20,048 nt of DNA from a virus, in the IMG/VR virus record IMGVR_UViG_3300011116_000108, positions 1 through 20,048 of that record; one strand, 5' to 3'. Under the pieces are notes generated by a model. The model had not been told where the DNA came from. It searched no databases and was given only the letters and a program-made list of their open reading frames with translations. The position numbers were made by a program, and so were the translations under genes. Below, one piece after another: positions 7,149 to 14,682 of this stretch (position 1 is the first letter of the stretch; each line of letters opens with the position of its first letter).

Positions 7149-8417
7149 ATGAGCCTAACCAAAGTTTCATATTCAATGATTTCGGGCGCTCCGGTAAATG
7201 TTTTGGACTATGGGGCGGACCCAACAGGGGCGGTAGATAGCAAGCCTGCCATTCAAGCCGCAATAGACAGCGGAGCGACAGATATTGTCATTCCGCCGGG
7301 CACTTATAGGATCAATTCAACGATAACAATTTTGTCTACGAGCGCCGTAAAAAGCATCGCTGGGCAAGGATTGGCCACGCTTAAACTGTACACCGCAGTT
7401 CAAGCGTCTATTTTTCAAATTGAATTTGGAAAACAGCTATTTAGCATCAACAATTTGGTCTTAGATTCTAACGGCACTAAGAATGATGGCCTGTCTACGT
7501 ATGGTATTTTGAGCATTGGTAACGCCTACGCTCAGTTTGACAACATACGAGCAACTAACTTTAGCGGCGCTGGCATGGAAATACGCCAGTGCGTATACGT
7601 TGGAATTTCAAACTTTACGGCAAATTCTTGCACTTACGGATTGAGTTTTGAAAAGTATTCGGGCGTTCAATGCACCGCATATAAGGTCAATCGAGCGTAC
7701 ATTTCTGGATGCACTAGGGGCATTTATCAAAACGGGTCTGTAAACGCGACTTACGATAATTGCGTCATAGAATATTCTGGCAGTTCAACGTCAACGGACG
7801 GTGCGTTTCATTTGGCGGGCGGAACCGCTGAGTGTACGTTTATGTATTTCGAGGCAAATGCCCGAAATATCGTGTCCGTTGACGCTAACGCAACAATGAA
7901 AAATGCGTCGCCGTACGCCGCTACCGCAGCGGATGTGGTGACATATTCCGCACTTCCGTTTAGCGAGCGTGGGTGGGATTGGGTTTACCCGTACAAGCAA
8001 ACAATTTCCCAGCTTAACGCGGATACCTTTACAAACCACGATTTGGTCATAGGCGAAAACCTGACCGTCCCTGTCGCGGGCGGCAGCGTTATTTTTGGCA
8101 ATGAGACGATGTATAGCGCGTCTGGCACCCTTACAAACGGCGTGTGGACTACTGTCTATACCATCCCCGCCGCTGAAGTTACGGGAACTGCCGTAAATGC
8201 AAAAGCAATGTATGAGTACACTTGCTACGCTGGCTCTGCGGATTTGAGCACCGGTTTTGATTCTGGAACTATTATGAACAGCACGCTTCGTAGTTATTCT
8301 GGATCAACGCCTGCATGGCTGCAATTGAGCGGCAATTTGGTTCAAATGAATGTGACTAGTTATAGCTATGGATTGACGTACAAAATTGTTATGCGCCGAG
8401 TATACCCCGGCAATTGA
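7149..8417 (+). CDS. Beta-helix tailspike protein (pectate-lyase-like fold)
   Basis: 422 residues; AAGGAA (7138-7143) overlaps the upstream stop and sits 5 bases before the ATG. After a short lead (LTKVSYSMISGAPVNVLDYG), ADPTGAVDSKPAIQAAIDSG and IVIPPGTYRINSTITI mark the entry cap of a right-handed parallel beta-helix of the pectate lyase 3 type, found in phage spikes that bind or cut surface polysaccharide. About residues 60-260 carry the Asn/Gly/Ser-rich rungs. From about 290 on a separate C-terminal beta domain follows (IPAAEVTGTAVNAKAMYEYT, then KIVMRRVYPGN), possibly for trimerisation or binding. Catalytic residues cannot be assigned by eye, so enzyme activity is open. Codon use is A/T-richer than in the capsid genes. 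Confidence 0.8.
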   Translation: MSLTKVSYSMISGAPVNVLDYGADPTGAVDSKPAIQAAIDSGATDIVIPPGTYRINSTITILSTSAVKSIAGQGLATLKLYTAVQASIFQIEFGKQLFSINNLVLDSNGTKNDGLSTYGILSIGNAYAQFDNIRATNFSGAGMEIRQCVYVGISNFTANSCTYGLSFEKYSGVQCTAYKVNRAYISGCTRGIYQNGSVNATYDNCVIEYSGSSTSTDGAFHLAGGTAECTFMYFEANARNIVSVDANATMKNASPYAATAADVVTYSALPFSERGWDWVYPYKQTISQLNADTFTNHDLVIGENLTVPVAGGSVIFGNETMYSASGTLTNGVWTTVYTIPAAEVTGTAVNAKAMYEYTCYAGSADLSTGFDSGTIMNSTLRSYSGSTPAWLQLSGNLVQMNVTSYSYGLTYKIVMRRVYPGN

Positions 8418-8441
8418 CACAATTCGTTTTTAGTGTAATGT
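8414..8441 (+). promoter_or_regulatory. Possible sigma-70-like promoter before scaffold/coat
   Basis: A perfect TTGACA (8414-8419) overlaps the end of the spike gene. Downstream are TGTAAT (8434-8439, five of six matches but only 14 bases away) and TAATGT (8436-8441, a weak match at 16 bases). It lies in one of the few non-coding gaps, just before the highly expressed scaffold and coat genes. Spacing is not ideal, so this is a candidate only. Confidence 0.25.
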
Positions 8442-8450
8442 AAACCCGTA

Positions 8451-8467
8451 CTGATGCGGAACATCAG
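8451..8467 (+). other. Small hairpin in the scaffold 5' leader
   Basis: CTGATG (8451-8456) and CATCAG (8462-8467) are perfect reverse complements around a 5-base loop. The stem is only 6 bp and has no U-tract, so it is not a convincing terminator. It contains an ATG (8454) that would otherwise open the scaffold frame, which is one reason to place the start at 8490. Confidence 0.35.
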
Positions 8468-8489
8468 GGACTCTAACGAGTTAAGGACC

Positions 8490-9284
8490 ATGACTGAAGA
8501 AACTCAGAACTTAGCGGAAGTTGAAACCGCGCCAGCCCCCGAGGTGACGGCCACCACGGACACGGGTGCAAATGCGCCGGAAGTCGCTGAAAGTCAGCCA
8601 GAGCAGACGCCAGAGGAAAAGAAATTTACTCAGGCCGAGCTGGACGCTGCTATCGGCAAGCGCCTTGCTAGAGAACAGCGTAAGTGGGAACGGGAGCAGA
8701 AGCTGAAGGCGCAGAACGCGCCAGCCAAGCCCGCCGAACTTCCGACGCAGGACAAATTCGACACCCCTGAAGCCTATGCGGAAGCATTGGCCGAACAGAA
8801 GGCTGCTGAACTTGTCGCCAAGCGGGAGTCCGAACGGCAGCAAGCTGAAACTCTTGAGGCTTACCACGACCGTGAAGAAGAAGCCCGGAACAAGTACGAT
8901 GACTTTGAACAGGTCGCGTACAACCCCCGTCTTCCAATCACGCAAGTGATGGCCCAAACGATTCAGGCTTCCGATATTGGCCCCGAGGTGGCGTACTACC
9001 TTGGTTCCAATCCAAAGGAAGCAGATCGTATTTCCAAACTTTCGCCTTTCTTGCAGGCAAAAGAAATCGGAAAGATCGAGGTCAAGCTGACCGACAATCC
9101 TTCCACCAAAAAATCGTCGAGTGCTCCGGCACCGATTCAGCCTGTCACCCCTAGGGGCGGCAACGCTAGGTCTTTGGATACAACGGACCCACGTTCCATC
9201 AAAGAGATGTCAACGTCCGAGTGGATCGAAGCAGAGCGTCAGCGGCAGATTCGGCGGTGGGAAGCACAACACAGAACCCGCTAA
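8490..9284 (+). CDS. Scaffolding protein
   Basis: 264 residues from the ATG at 8490; AAGGA (8483-8487) precedes it at a short spacing. The in-frame ATG at 8454 would add 12 residues but lacks a ribosome site and lies in a hairpin. The protein is built as phage scaffolds are: an acidic, Glu/Ala/Pro/Thr-rich disordered N-terminus, a charged coiled-coil around FTQAELDAAIGKRLAREQRK and further Glu/Ala/Arg helices, a Ser/Pro linker, and a basic C-terminal helix (EWIEAERQRQIRRWEAQHRT). In P22 a basic C-terminal helix-loop-helix of the scaffold binds coat; the equivalent here is visible. Position directly before coat is the P22 order. It should direct procapsid assembly and leave before or during packaging. 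Family call is firm by architecture, not by sequence identity. Confidence 0.85.
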   Translation: MTEETQNLAEVETAPAPEVTATTDTGANAPEVAESQPEQTPEEKKFTQAELDAAIGKRLAREQRKWEREQKLKAQNAPAKPAELPTQDKFDTPEAYAEALAEQKAAELVAKRESERQQAETLEAYHDREEEARNKYDDFEQVAYNPRLPITQVMAQTIQASDIGPEVAYYLGSNPKEADRISKLSPFLQAKEIGKIEVKLTDNPSTKKSSSAPAPIQPVTPRGGNARSLDTTDPRSIKEMSTSEWIEAERQRQIRRWEAQHRTR

Positions 9285-9302
9285 CTTTTAAGGAAATTTA
9301 TC

Positions 9303-10505
9303 ATGGCAAATAGTCTGCTTACTATCGACATGATTACTCGCAAGGCCCTTGAAATCCTTGAGAATAATCTTGTCCTGACCCGTAACGTGAACCGTCAGTA
9401 CGACGACAGCTTTGCTGTTGAAGGCGCTAAGATTGGTTCGACCCTGCGTATCCGTCTGCCGGACCGCGCTCTGGTGACTGACGGTGCCGCCCTGCAGGTG
9501 CAGAGCGACAACGAGCAGTACACGACCCTGAGCGTTGCTTCGCAGAAGCACATTGGCGTGAACTTCACGTCAGCGGAACTGACCCTGCAGTTGGACGACT
9601 TTGCGGAGCGCGTGCTGAAGCCTCGTATCAGCCAGCTTGCTTCCAGCATCGACGCCGACGTGGCCAACAGCTTCAAGAGCATCTACCAGTCGGTCGGCAC
9701 GCCGGGCACCACGCCCGCCACGTCCGCCGTGCTGCTGGCCGCTCAGCAGAAGCTGAACGAGTCCGCTGCCGTCATGTCGCCCCGCTATGCCACCGTCAAC
9801 CCGGCTGCTAACGCCGGTCTGGTCGAGGGCATGAAGGGTCTGTTTAACCCCACCGACACCATCAGCCGCCAGTTCAAGAACGGCATGATGGGCGTTGGCG
9901 TGCTGGGCTTCGACGAGATCAACATGTCTCAGTCGATCAAGCAGCACACCACTGGTAGCTGGGGCACGGGCATCACCGTCACTTCGACCGTTTCTACTCA
10001 GGGTTCGACCACGCTGGGCATCAGCTTCACGGGTTCGAGCAAGACGTGGAATGTCGGTGACGTGTTCACCGTGGCTGGCGTGTACGCCGTTAACCCGCAG
10101 ACCCGCGAATCGACTGGCTCGCTGCAGCAGTTCGTGGTGACGGCGGCTGCGACCGGCTCGTCCACTGCCACGCTGAGCGTCAGCCCGGCGATGTACACTG
10201 CCGATCAGGCTCTGGCCACTATCGACGCCTTCCCGCAGGCCGCTGCGACGGTGACGATGCTGGGTTCATCGGCTACTGCGTACCCGCAGAATCTGGTGTA
10301 TCACAAGGATGCCATCACGTTCGCCACCGCCGACCTTCTGCTGCCGCAGGGTGTTGACATGGCTTCGCGTCAGGTTCACAACGGTATTTCGATGCGTGTT
10401 GTCCGTCAGTACGACATCAACAATGACCGTATGCCGTGCCGTATCGACGTGCTGTATGGCTACAGCGTGATCCGTCCGCAGATGGCCGTGCGTCTCTGGG
10501 GCTAA
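9303..10505 (+). CDS. Major capsid (coat) protein, P22 gp5-like
   Basis: 400 residues (430 in P22); TTAAGGAAA (9288-9296) lies at good spacing before the ATG. The opening (MANSLLTIDMITRKALEILE, then NNLVLTRNVNRQYDDSFA) and GSTLRIRLPDRALVTDGAAL are typical of the P22-type HK97-fold coat family. The N-arm and P-domain features continue through residue ~220 (VMSPRYATVNPAANAGLVEG). About 220-335 is a Thr/Ser/Val-rich beta section that fits the extra I-domain of this family. The C-terminus (DINNDRMPCRIDVLYGYSVI) returns to the core. Codon choice is strongly biased to G/C-ending codons, as expected for the most abundant product. It forms the capsid shell with the scaffold. Confidence 0.95.
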   Translation: MANSLLTIDMITRKALEILENNLVLTRNVNRQYDDSFAVEGAKIGSTLRIRLPDRALVTDGAALQVQSDNEQYTTLSVASQKHIGVNFTSAELTLQLDDFAERVLKPRISQLASSIDADVANSFKSIYQSVGTPGTTPATSAVLLAAQQKLNESAAVMSPRYATVNPAANAGLVEGMKGLFNPTDTISRQFKNGMMGVGVLGFDEINMSQSIKQHTTGSWGTGITVTSTVSTQGSTTLGISFTGSSKTWNVGDVFTVAGVYAVNPQTRESTGSLQQFVVTAAATGSSTATLSVSPAMYTADQALATIDAFPQAAATVTMLGSSATAYPQNLVYHKDAITFATADLLLPQGVDMASRQVHNGISMRVVRQYDINNDRMPCRIDVLYGYSVIRPQMAVRLWG

Positions 10506-10531
10506 TAGCGTAACTTTTAGAGGTATTTAAT

Positions 10532-10933
10532 ATGGCAATTCCTAATGGCGCTGGTGGTTACCAGTACAGCGACGGCAATAATGGCGAGGCACTGCTGATC
10601 GTTCAGGGCGCTCCTACGGCTCTGACGGCAGGTGCTACCGTTACGGCGGCTCAGCTTGCAAACGGTCTGTTCACTTTTGACGGTACGGCGGGCAATCTGA
10701 CGCTGCCGACCGTCGCCCTGCTGGAAGCCGAAATTTCATCGGCTACCAAGGTGAACGCGGCGTTTGACTTCTATGTCGTCAACGTGGATTCGGCTGGTTC
10801 GGACGCGATCACGGTCGCGGTCGGCACTGGCTGGACTCTGGTTGGTACCGCCGCTGTGTCGGCTGGCACGTCAGCTCACTGGCGCGCTCGCAAGACTGGC
10901 GACGGCACTTGGACGGCGTACCGTCTGTCGTAA
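10532..10933 (+). CDS. Probable capsid decoration protein
   Basis: 133 residues, preceded by AGAGGTA (about 10519-10525). It is Gly/Ala/Thr/Val-rich with alternating strands: LTLPTVALLEAEI (57-69), NAAFDFYVVNVDSAG (75-89), ITVAVGTGWTLVG (93-105), HWRARKTGDGTWTAYRL (116-132). I recognise this small beta-fold pattern as one that often follows a coat gene in phages and is usually called a minor capsid or head decoration protein. Codon bias resembles the coat gene, in line with high expression. A strong GC hairpin lies just after its stop. Decoration is inferred from context; a tail role cannot be excluded. Confidence 0.65.
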   Translation: MAIPNGAGGYQYSDGNNGEALLIVQGAPTALTAGATVTAAQLANGLFTFDGTAGNLTLPTVALLEAEISSATKVNAAFDFYVVNVDSAGSDAITVAVGTGWTLVGTAAVSAGTSAHWRARKTGDGTWTAYRLS

Positions 10934-10935
10934 CC

Positions 10936-10961
10936 CATAGGGGGGCTTCGGCCCCCCTATG
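10936..10961 (+). terminator. 11-bp GC-rich UUCG hairpin after the coat/decoration genes
   Basis: CATAGGGGGGC (10936-10946) pairs perfectly with GCCCCCCTATG (10951-10961) around a TTCG loop closed by C-G, an exceptionally stable tetraloop. No uninterrupted U-tract follows, only scattered TTT runs (10963-10979). It may therefore be a weak terminator or a 3' mRNA-protecting or processing stem rather than a classical intrinsic terminator. Its core is repeated at 11295-11314. Confidence 0.75.
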
Positions 10962-10992
10962 CCTTTGGCAATTTGATTTGTAAAGGTGAATC

Positions 10993-11289
10993 ATGGCTAA
11001 CAACAAGCCGATTGGGGTAGCGTACGCAGACCCGCAGCTTGATAGTCTCACCGTCACTGGAGCGTCCTCACTTGCAGCCGTTACGGCCACTAGTGTCACG
11101 ACCTCTGGCGACGCTGCGGCTTCAAACGCTGTGGCCGGTGTATATTTCTACTCGACCGCTATTACTGCCAATACGACCACGACGACCGCCCCGAAGGGAT
11201 CGCTCGCTCTGACCAGCAATGCAACTGGTCTGGGCAAGCTGTTCTACTCGGACGGCACCAAGTGGCAGATTGGTTCTGTAACTCCGTAA
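10993..11289 (+). CDS. 98-residue virion-type protein
   Basis: AAAGGTGA (10982-10989) precedes the ATG. The sequence opens MANNKPIGVAYADPQLDSLT and continues with Val/Thr/Ala/Ser-rich strands, ending in a short KLFYSDGTKWQIGS segment resembling the ends of fibre repeats. The opening is of a type I associate with small phage virion proteins found next to coat genes. It is the only gene between the two near-identical hairpins, so it may sit on its own short transcript or have its dosage set by them. Likely a head fibre or decoration protein; function not established. Confidence 0.6.
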   Translation: MANNKPIGVAYADPQLDSLTVTGASSLAAVTATSVTTSGDAAASNAVAGVYFYSTAITANTTTTTAPKGSLALTSNATGLGKLFYSDGTKWQIGSVTP

Positions 11290-11294
11290 AGGGG

Positions 11295-11314
11295 AGGGGG
11301 GCTTCGGCCCCCCT
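11295..11314 (+). promoter_or_regulatory. Second UUCG hairpin, possible translation-control element
   Basis: AGGGGGGC (11295-11302) pairs with GCCCCCCT (11307-11314) around TTCG. Its 22-base core, including the flanking AT, is identical to that of the hairpin at 10936-10961. No U-tract follows, and the next ATG is only 9 bases downstream. An AAAGGGG (11288-11294) lies immediately 5' of the stem, so with the stem folded it would be 9 bases from the ATG at 11324. Confidence 0.65.
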
Positions 11315-11323
11315 ATCTAAACT

Positions 11324-11530
11324 ATGGCTGTAATTTATCTTCGACACCCCCGTCACGGCACGAAAGTCGCCTGCTCTGACTTTGAAGCAGAGTACGATCT
11401 GCAGCGTGGATGGGAAGAATTTGACCCCACCGAAGAATCAGATGAGTCTGTAGAAGACGAATCTGACGAACCCATTAACGAATTGCAGCCACGCCGTCGC
11501 GGGCGTCGGCCTAAAGAGGCAAGCGTATGA
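11324..11530 (+). CDS. Small acidic-middle, basic-tail phage protein
   Basis: 68 residues. The opening AVIYLRHPRHGTKVACSDFEA, followed by AEYDLQRGWEEFDP, is a pattern I recognise from small ORFs beside capsid genes in many phages, without known function. Residues 34-54 are strongly acidic (Asp/Glu runs) and the tail is basic (PRRRGRRPKEA). This charge layout would suit a protein bridging two virion parts or touching DNA. No normal Shine-Dalgarno lies close to the ATG; the purine run is on the far side of the preceding hairpin. It overlaps the gp4-like gene by four bases (ATGA). Confidence 0.65.
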   Translation: MAVIYLRHPRHGTKVACSDFEAEYDLQRGWEEFDPTEESDESVEDESDEPINELQPRRRGRRPKEASV

Positions 11531-12246
11531 GTACATCGGCCACGGCTGGCGAACTTATCAAGGGTGCGTTGCGGCTGATTGGCCAGTTGGCGGAGGGTGA
11601 AGAACCGTCCGCCGACACGATGCAGGACTCCATCATGGCTATGAATCAGATGATTCAGTCATGGGATACGGAGCGCCTGTCTGTTTTTAGCACGCAGGAT
11701 CAGGTATTTACATGGCCTGCGTATGAGATGACGCGAACGATTGGCCCAACCGGCGATTTTGTCGGAAATAGGCCAATTGAGATTGACGACGCCACGTACT
11801 TCAAAGACCCGTCATCGGGCCTGTCATTCGGCGTCAAGATGATTAACCAGCAGCAGTACGACGGTATTGCGTTCAAGACTGTTACGTCAACGTACCCGCA
11901 GGTGATGTTTGTAAACAACACCTTCCCCGACATGACGATGACCGTTTATCCAGTGCCGATTAAGGCGCTGGAATGGCACATAATTTCGGTTGAAACGCTG
12001 ACTGAAGTAAGCAGCGTGGCGACAGATATGTACTTCCCGCCCGGCTATCTGCGGGCGTTTAGGTACAATCTGGCTATGGAACTGGCTCCTGAGTTCGGCG
12101 TGGAACCATCCCCGCAGGTGACGCGCATTGCCATGACCAGCAAGCGTAACCTGAAGCGCATCAACAATCCGGGCGACATCATGGCCATTCCGTATCCGAT
12201 TGTTGCCACCCGCCAGCGGTACAACATTTACGCTAACAACTTCTGA
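11527..12246 (+). CDS. Tail accessory factor, P22 gp4-like head-completion protein
   Basis: 239 residues, starting in an ATGA overlap. The N-terminal helical part (ATAGELIKGALRLIGQLAEG, then MAMNQMIQSWDTERLSVFS) is the signature of this family, which forms the first ring bound to the portal and closes the filled head. The rest is beta-rich (YPQVMFVNNTFPDMTMTVYP) and is followed by MYFPPGYLRAFRYNLAMELA, again typical. P22 gp4 is shorter (166 residues); the longer form is common in relatives. P22 gp4 also has a weak muramidase activity; nothing here lets me assign it. Placement next to a gp10-like gene supports the call. It shares one base with the following start (TGATG). Confidence 0.85.
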   Translation: MSTSATAGELIKGALRLIGQLAEGEEPSADTMQDSIMAMNQMIQSWDTERLSVFSTQDQVFTWPAYEMTRTIGPTGDFVGNRPIEIDDATYFKDPSSGLSFGVKMINQQQYDGIAFKTVTSTYPQVMFVNNTFPDMTMTVYPVPIKALEWHIISVETLTEVSSVATDMYFPPGYLRAFRYNLAMELAPEFGVEPSPQVTRIAMTSKRNLKRINNPGDIMAIPYPIVATRQRYNIYANNF

Positions 12247-13673
12247 TGAAAACGCCAATTCTCGGGTCAACTTATGTAGCGCGGTCAGTCAATGCTGCCG
12301 ACGCTCGCATGGTCAATATGTTCCCAGAAGTGGTGCCAGAAGCAGGCAAGGAACCGGCGTTTCTGATGAGAGCGCCGGGGCTAAAGCTGTTGACTACCGT
12401 TGGAAATGGCCCGATTCGCGGGCTATGGCAACTTGGCGGCTACATGTATGTTGTCAGCGGTGACAAGCTATACAAAGTCAGCAGCACATACGTGGCGACG
12501 GAAATTGGATACATAGCCAACAACGGCCCCGTATCTATGTCAGATAACGGCACGCAAATTTTCATTGCGGCTAACCCTGAAGGTTATATCTACAACACTA
12601 GCACCGATATTCTCCAGCAGATCGGCGGAGACTTTCCCGGCGCGGTGACAGTCGGGTATATAGACGGGTATTTCGTATTCAACGAGCCAAACAGCCAAAA
12701 GTTTTGGGTTACGGCGCTGCTAGATGGTACGTCGGTCAATGCACTAGACTTTGCCAGCGCCGAAGGCTCGCCTGACGGTCTGGTTGGATTGATTGTCGAT
12801 CACCGCGAGGTGTGGCTGTTCGGCACCAACAGCGTCGAGGTATGGTACGACGCAGGATTGCTTGACTTCCCGCTTCAGCGCATCCAAGGCGCGTTTAACG
12901 AAATTGGCTGCGCGGCGGCGTACTCTATCGCCAAGATGGACAATTGCGTGTTCTGGCTCGGTCAGGACGCGCGCGGTAACGGCATCGTCTACCGTGGGCA
13001 GGGCTACACCGGCCAGCGCATCTCGACGCATGCCGTGGAATGGCAGATTCAGCAGTACGGCGACGTGTCGGACGCCATTGGCTACACCTACCAGCAGGAC
13101 GGCCATAGCTTTTATGTTCTGATTTTTCCAACGGCCAACACCACTTGGGTGTTCGACGTGGCGACTGGCGCATGGCACGAACGTGCCGCGTGGAACAATG
13201 GCGAATGGGCGCGGCACCGCAGCAACTGTCAGGTTTTCTTCAACAACCTGACCATTGTGGGCGACTACGAAGACGGGCGCATTTATGCGTTCGACCTTTC
13301 ATATTATCAGGACGACGACAAGCCCCAGCGTTGGTATCGGTCATGGCGCGCGCTTCCGACTGGCCAGAATGACCTGAAGCGATCCGCTCAGCACAGCCTA
13401 CAGCTTGATTGCGAGACGGGCGTAGGACTTAATATTGGGCAGGGGGACGATCCTGAAGTTATGCTCCGTTGGTCTGATGATGGCGGGCATACGTGGTCTT
13501 ACGAGCATTGGAACAAGATGGGCAAGATTGGCCAGTACGGCTATCGAACCATCTGGCGGCGTCTTGGCATGACGACCAAGATTCGTGATCGCGTGTATGA
13601 GGTATCGGGCACTGACCCGGTAAAGTTGGCAATCATGGGCGCTGAACTGTTCGTGACGCCGACCAATGCCTAG
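12246..13673 (+). CDS. Tail accessory factor, P22 gp10-like DNA stabilisation protein
   Basis: 475 residues, nearly the same as P22 gp10 (472). Gp10 proteins bind below the gp4 ring, stop DNA leaking and carry spike and needle. Characteristic blocks seen: [20 protein letters not shown] and RMVNMFPEV at the N-terminus, [11 protein letters not shown] (39-49), [20 protein letters not shown] (55-74), [18 protein letters not shown] (138-155) and [16 protein letters not shown] (189-204). The rest is a WD-like run of short beta blades rich in Trp/Tyr ([19 protein letters not shown]). It overlaps the next gene by 8 bases. The call is firm. Confidence 0.92.
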   Translation: MKTPILGSTYVARSVNAADARMVNMFPEVVPEAGKEPAFLMRAPGLKLLTTVGNGPIRGLWQLGGYMYVVSGDKLYKVSSTYVATEIGYIANNGPVSMSDNGTQIFIAANPEGYIYNTSTDILQQIGGDFPGAVTVGYIDGYFVFNEPNSQKFWVTALLDGTSVNALDFASAEGSPDGLVGLIVDHREVWLFGTNSVEVWYDAGLLDFPLQRIQGAFNEIGCAAAYSIAKMDNCVFWLGQDARGNGIVYRGQGYTGQRISTHAVEWQIQQYGDVSDAIGYTYQQDGHSFYVLIFPTANTTWVFDVATGAWHERAAWNNGEWARHRSNCQVFFNNLTIVGDYEDGRIYAFDLSYYQDDDKPQRWYRSWRALPTGQNDLKRSAQHSLQLDCETGVGLNIGQGDDPEVMLRWSDDGGHTWSYEHWNKMGKIGQYGYRTIWRRLGMTTKIRDRVYEVSGTDPVKLAIMGAELFVTPTNA

Positions 13674-14673
13674 TCCGTTTAACATTACCAATATAACCCC
13701 TCCGCGCGTCCCGTTGACGGACGAACGGACGGGGCTTATTTCGCGTGAATGGTACAGATTCTTTCTTAACCTGTTCCAATTGACGGGAAATGGCAGCAAT
13801 CAAATATCGTTAACTGATCTTCAGTACGGACCCCCGCCTGTTAGGGCGGAAGATATTCCTGTTATCCCCGGCGACGTATCGCCGCCGTCTGATTCGGGGT
13901 TAACTTCTAAAGTTGCAGAATTGCAAAAGCAAGTCGAGGCGCTCCAATCTGCACCAGAGACAACCCCGCAAGTCAAACAAGACATTTACGGGGCGTTCCA
14001 GAACAACACGGACGAACTGGCGGCTACGACTACTTCCGCCCAGATCGTGTATTTTGACACTGTAGATTTAGCCAGCCGAGTGACGCTAGAGAACGAAACG
14101 TCAGTATTTACCGCCGCGATTGCCGCTACGGCGATGACTGTTTCGGCTGTAACGTCTGGGTCCATTCATATCGGCATGACTGTGACGGGTACAGGCGTTG
14201 CGGCGGGTACCAAAATTACCGCGTTCGTGTCCGGCACGTATGGCGGAATCGGCGTATACACTGTCAGCGTATCTCAAACGTTGACCAGCCGCACGATGAC
14301 AGGATCGTTTGCATCCCGCATCACGGTCTACGCGCCGGGCGTGTACAACCTCCAGTTTAGTGCCCAGTTTGTAAATACCGACACGGTAGCGCATGACATC
14401 AACATCTGGCTGCAGAAAAACGGAACAAACGTAATAGAATCAAACTCTTACGCCACGATTCCAAACAAACATGGTGGCGTTAACGGTAATGCTCTGGTGG
14501 CGCTAAACTTTTTCGTTGAAATGAAAGCTGGGGATTACCTATCTTTAGCTTGGTGGGCGTCGAATACAGCGGTGCTGATGGGCTTCATCGCCCCCACTAC
14601 TAGCCCCACAAGGCCCGCATCTCCGGCTATCATTACCACAATTTCGTGTGTTTCTGGACCGACGACTCAGTAA
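13666..14673 (+). CDS. Tail protein with C1q/TNF-like domain and inserted beta domain
   Basis: 335 residues, overlapping the gp10-like gene by 8 bases. The N-terminal 45 residues ([20 protein letters not shown]) are a motif common at the start of podovirus tail proteins. A Pro-rich linker leads to a short heptad segment, [14 protein letters not shown] (81-94). The C-terminal domain ([20 protein letters not shown], then [14 protein letters not shown] and [14 protein letters not shown]) has the strand pattern of a C1q/TNF-like trimeric sandwich. Residues ~146-215 interrupt this fold between RVTLEN and [12 protein letters not shown] with a separate small beta domain. In P22 the gene after gp10 is the tail needle gp26, and the Sf6 needle has a TNF-like knob. 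This protein may be an analogue, but the coiled coil is too short for a long needle. Confidence 0.7.
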   Translation: MPSPFNITNITPPRVPLTDERTGLISREWYRFFLNLFQLTGNGSNQISLTDLQYGPPPVRAEDIPVIPGDVSPPSDSGLTSKVAELQKQVEALQSAPETTPQVKQDIYGAFQNNTDELAATTTSAQIVYFDTVDLASRVTLENETSVFTAAIAATAMTVSAVTSGSIHIGMTVTGTGVAAGTKITAFVSGTYGGIGVYTVSVSQTLTSRTMTGSFASRITVYAPGVYNLQFSAQFVNTDTVAHDINIWLQKNGTNVIESNSYATIPNKHGGVNGNALVALNFFVEMKAGDYLSLAWWASNTAVLMGFIAPTTSPTRPASPAIITTISCVSGPTTQ

Positions 14674-14682
14674 GGAAATATC

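Noticed and set aside
8454-8456. ATG as start of the scaffold gene
   Set aside because: No ribosome site, and it lies inside a small hairpin; the ATG at 8490 has AAGGA just upstream.
11510-11530. Basic tail PRRRGRRPKEA as an AT-hook
   Set aside because: The AT-hook core is Gly-Arg-Pro; here it is Gly-Arg-Arg-Pro, so the match fails.
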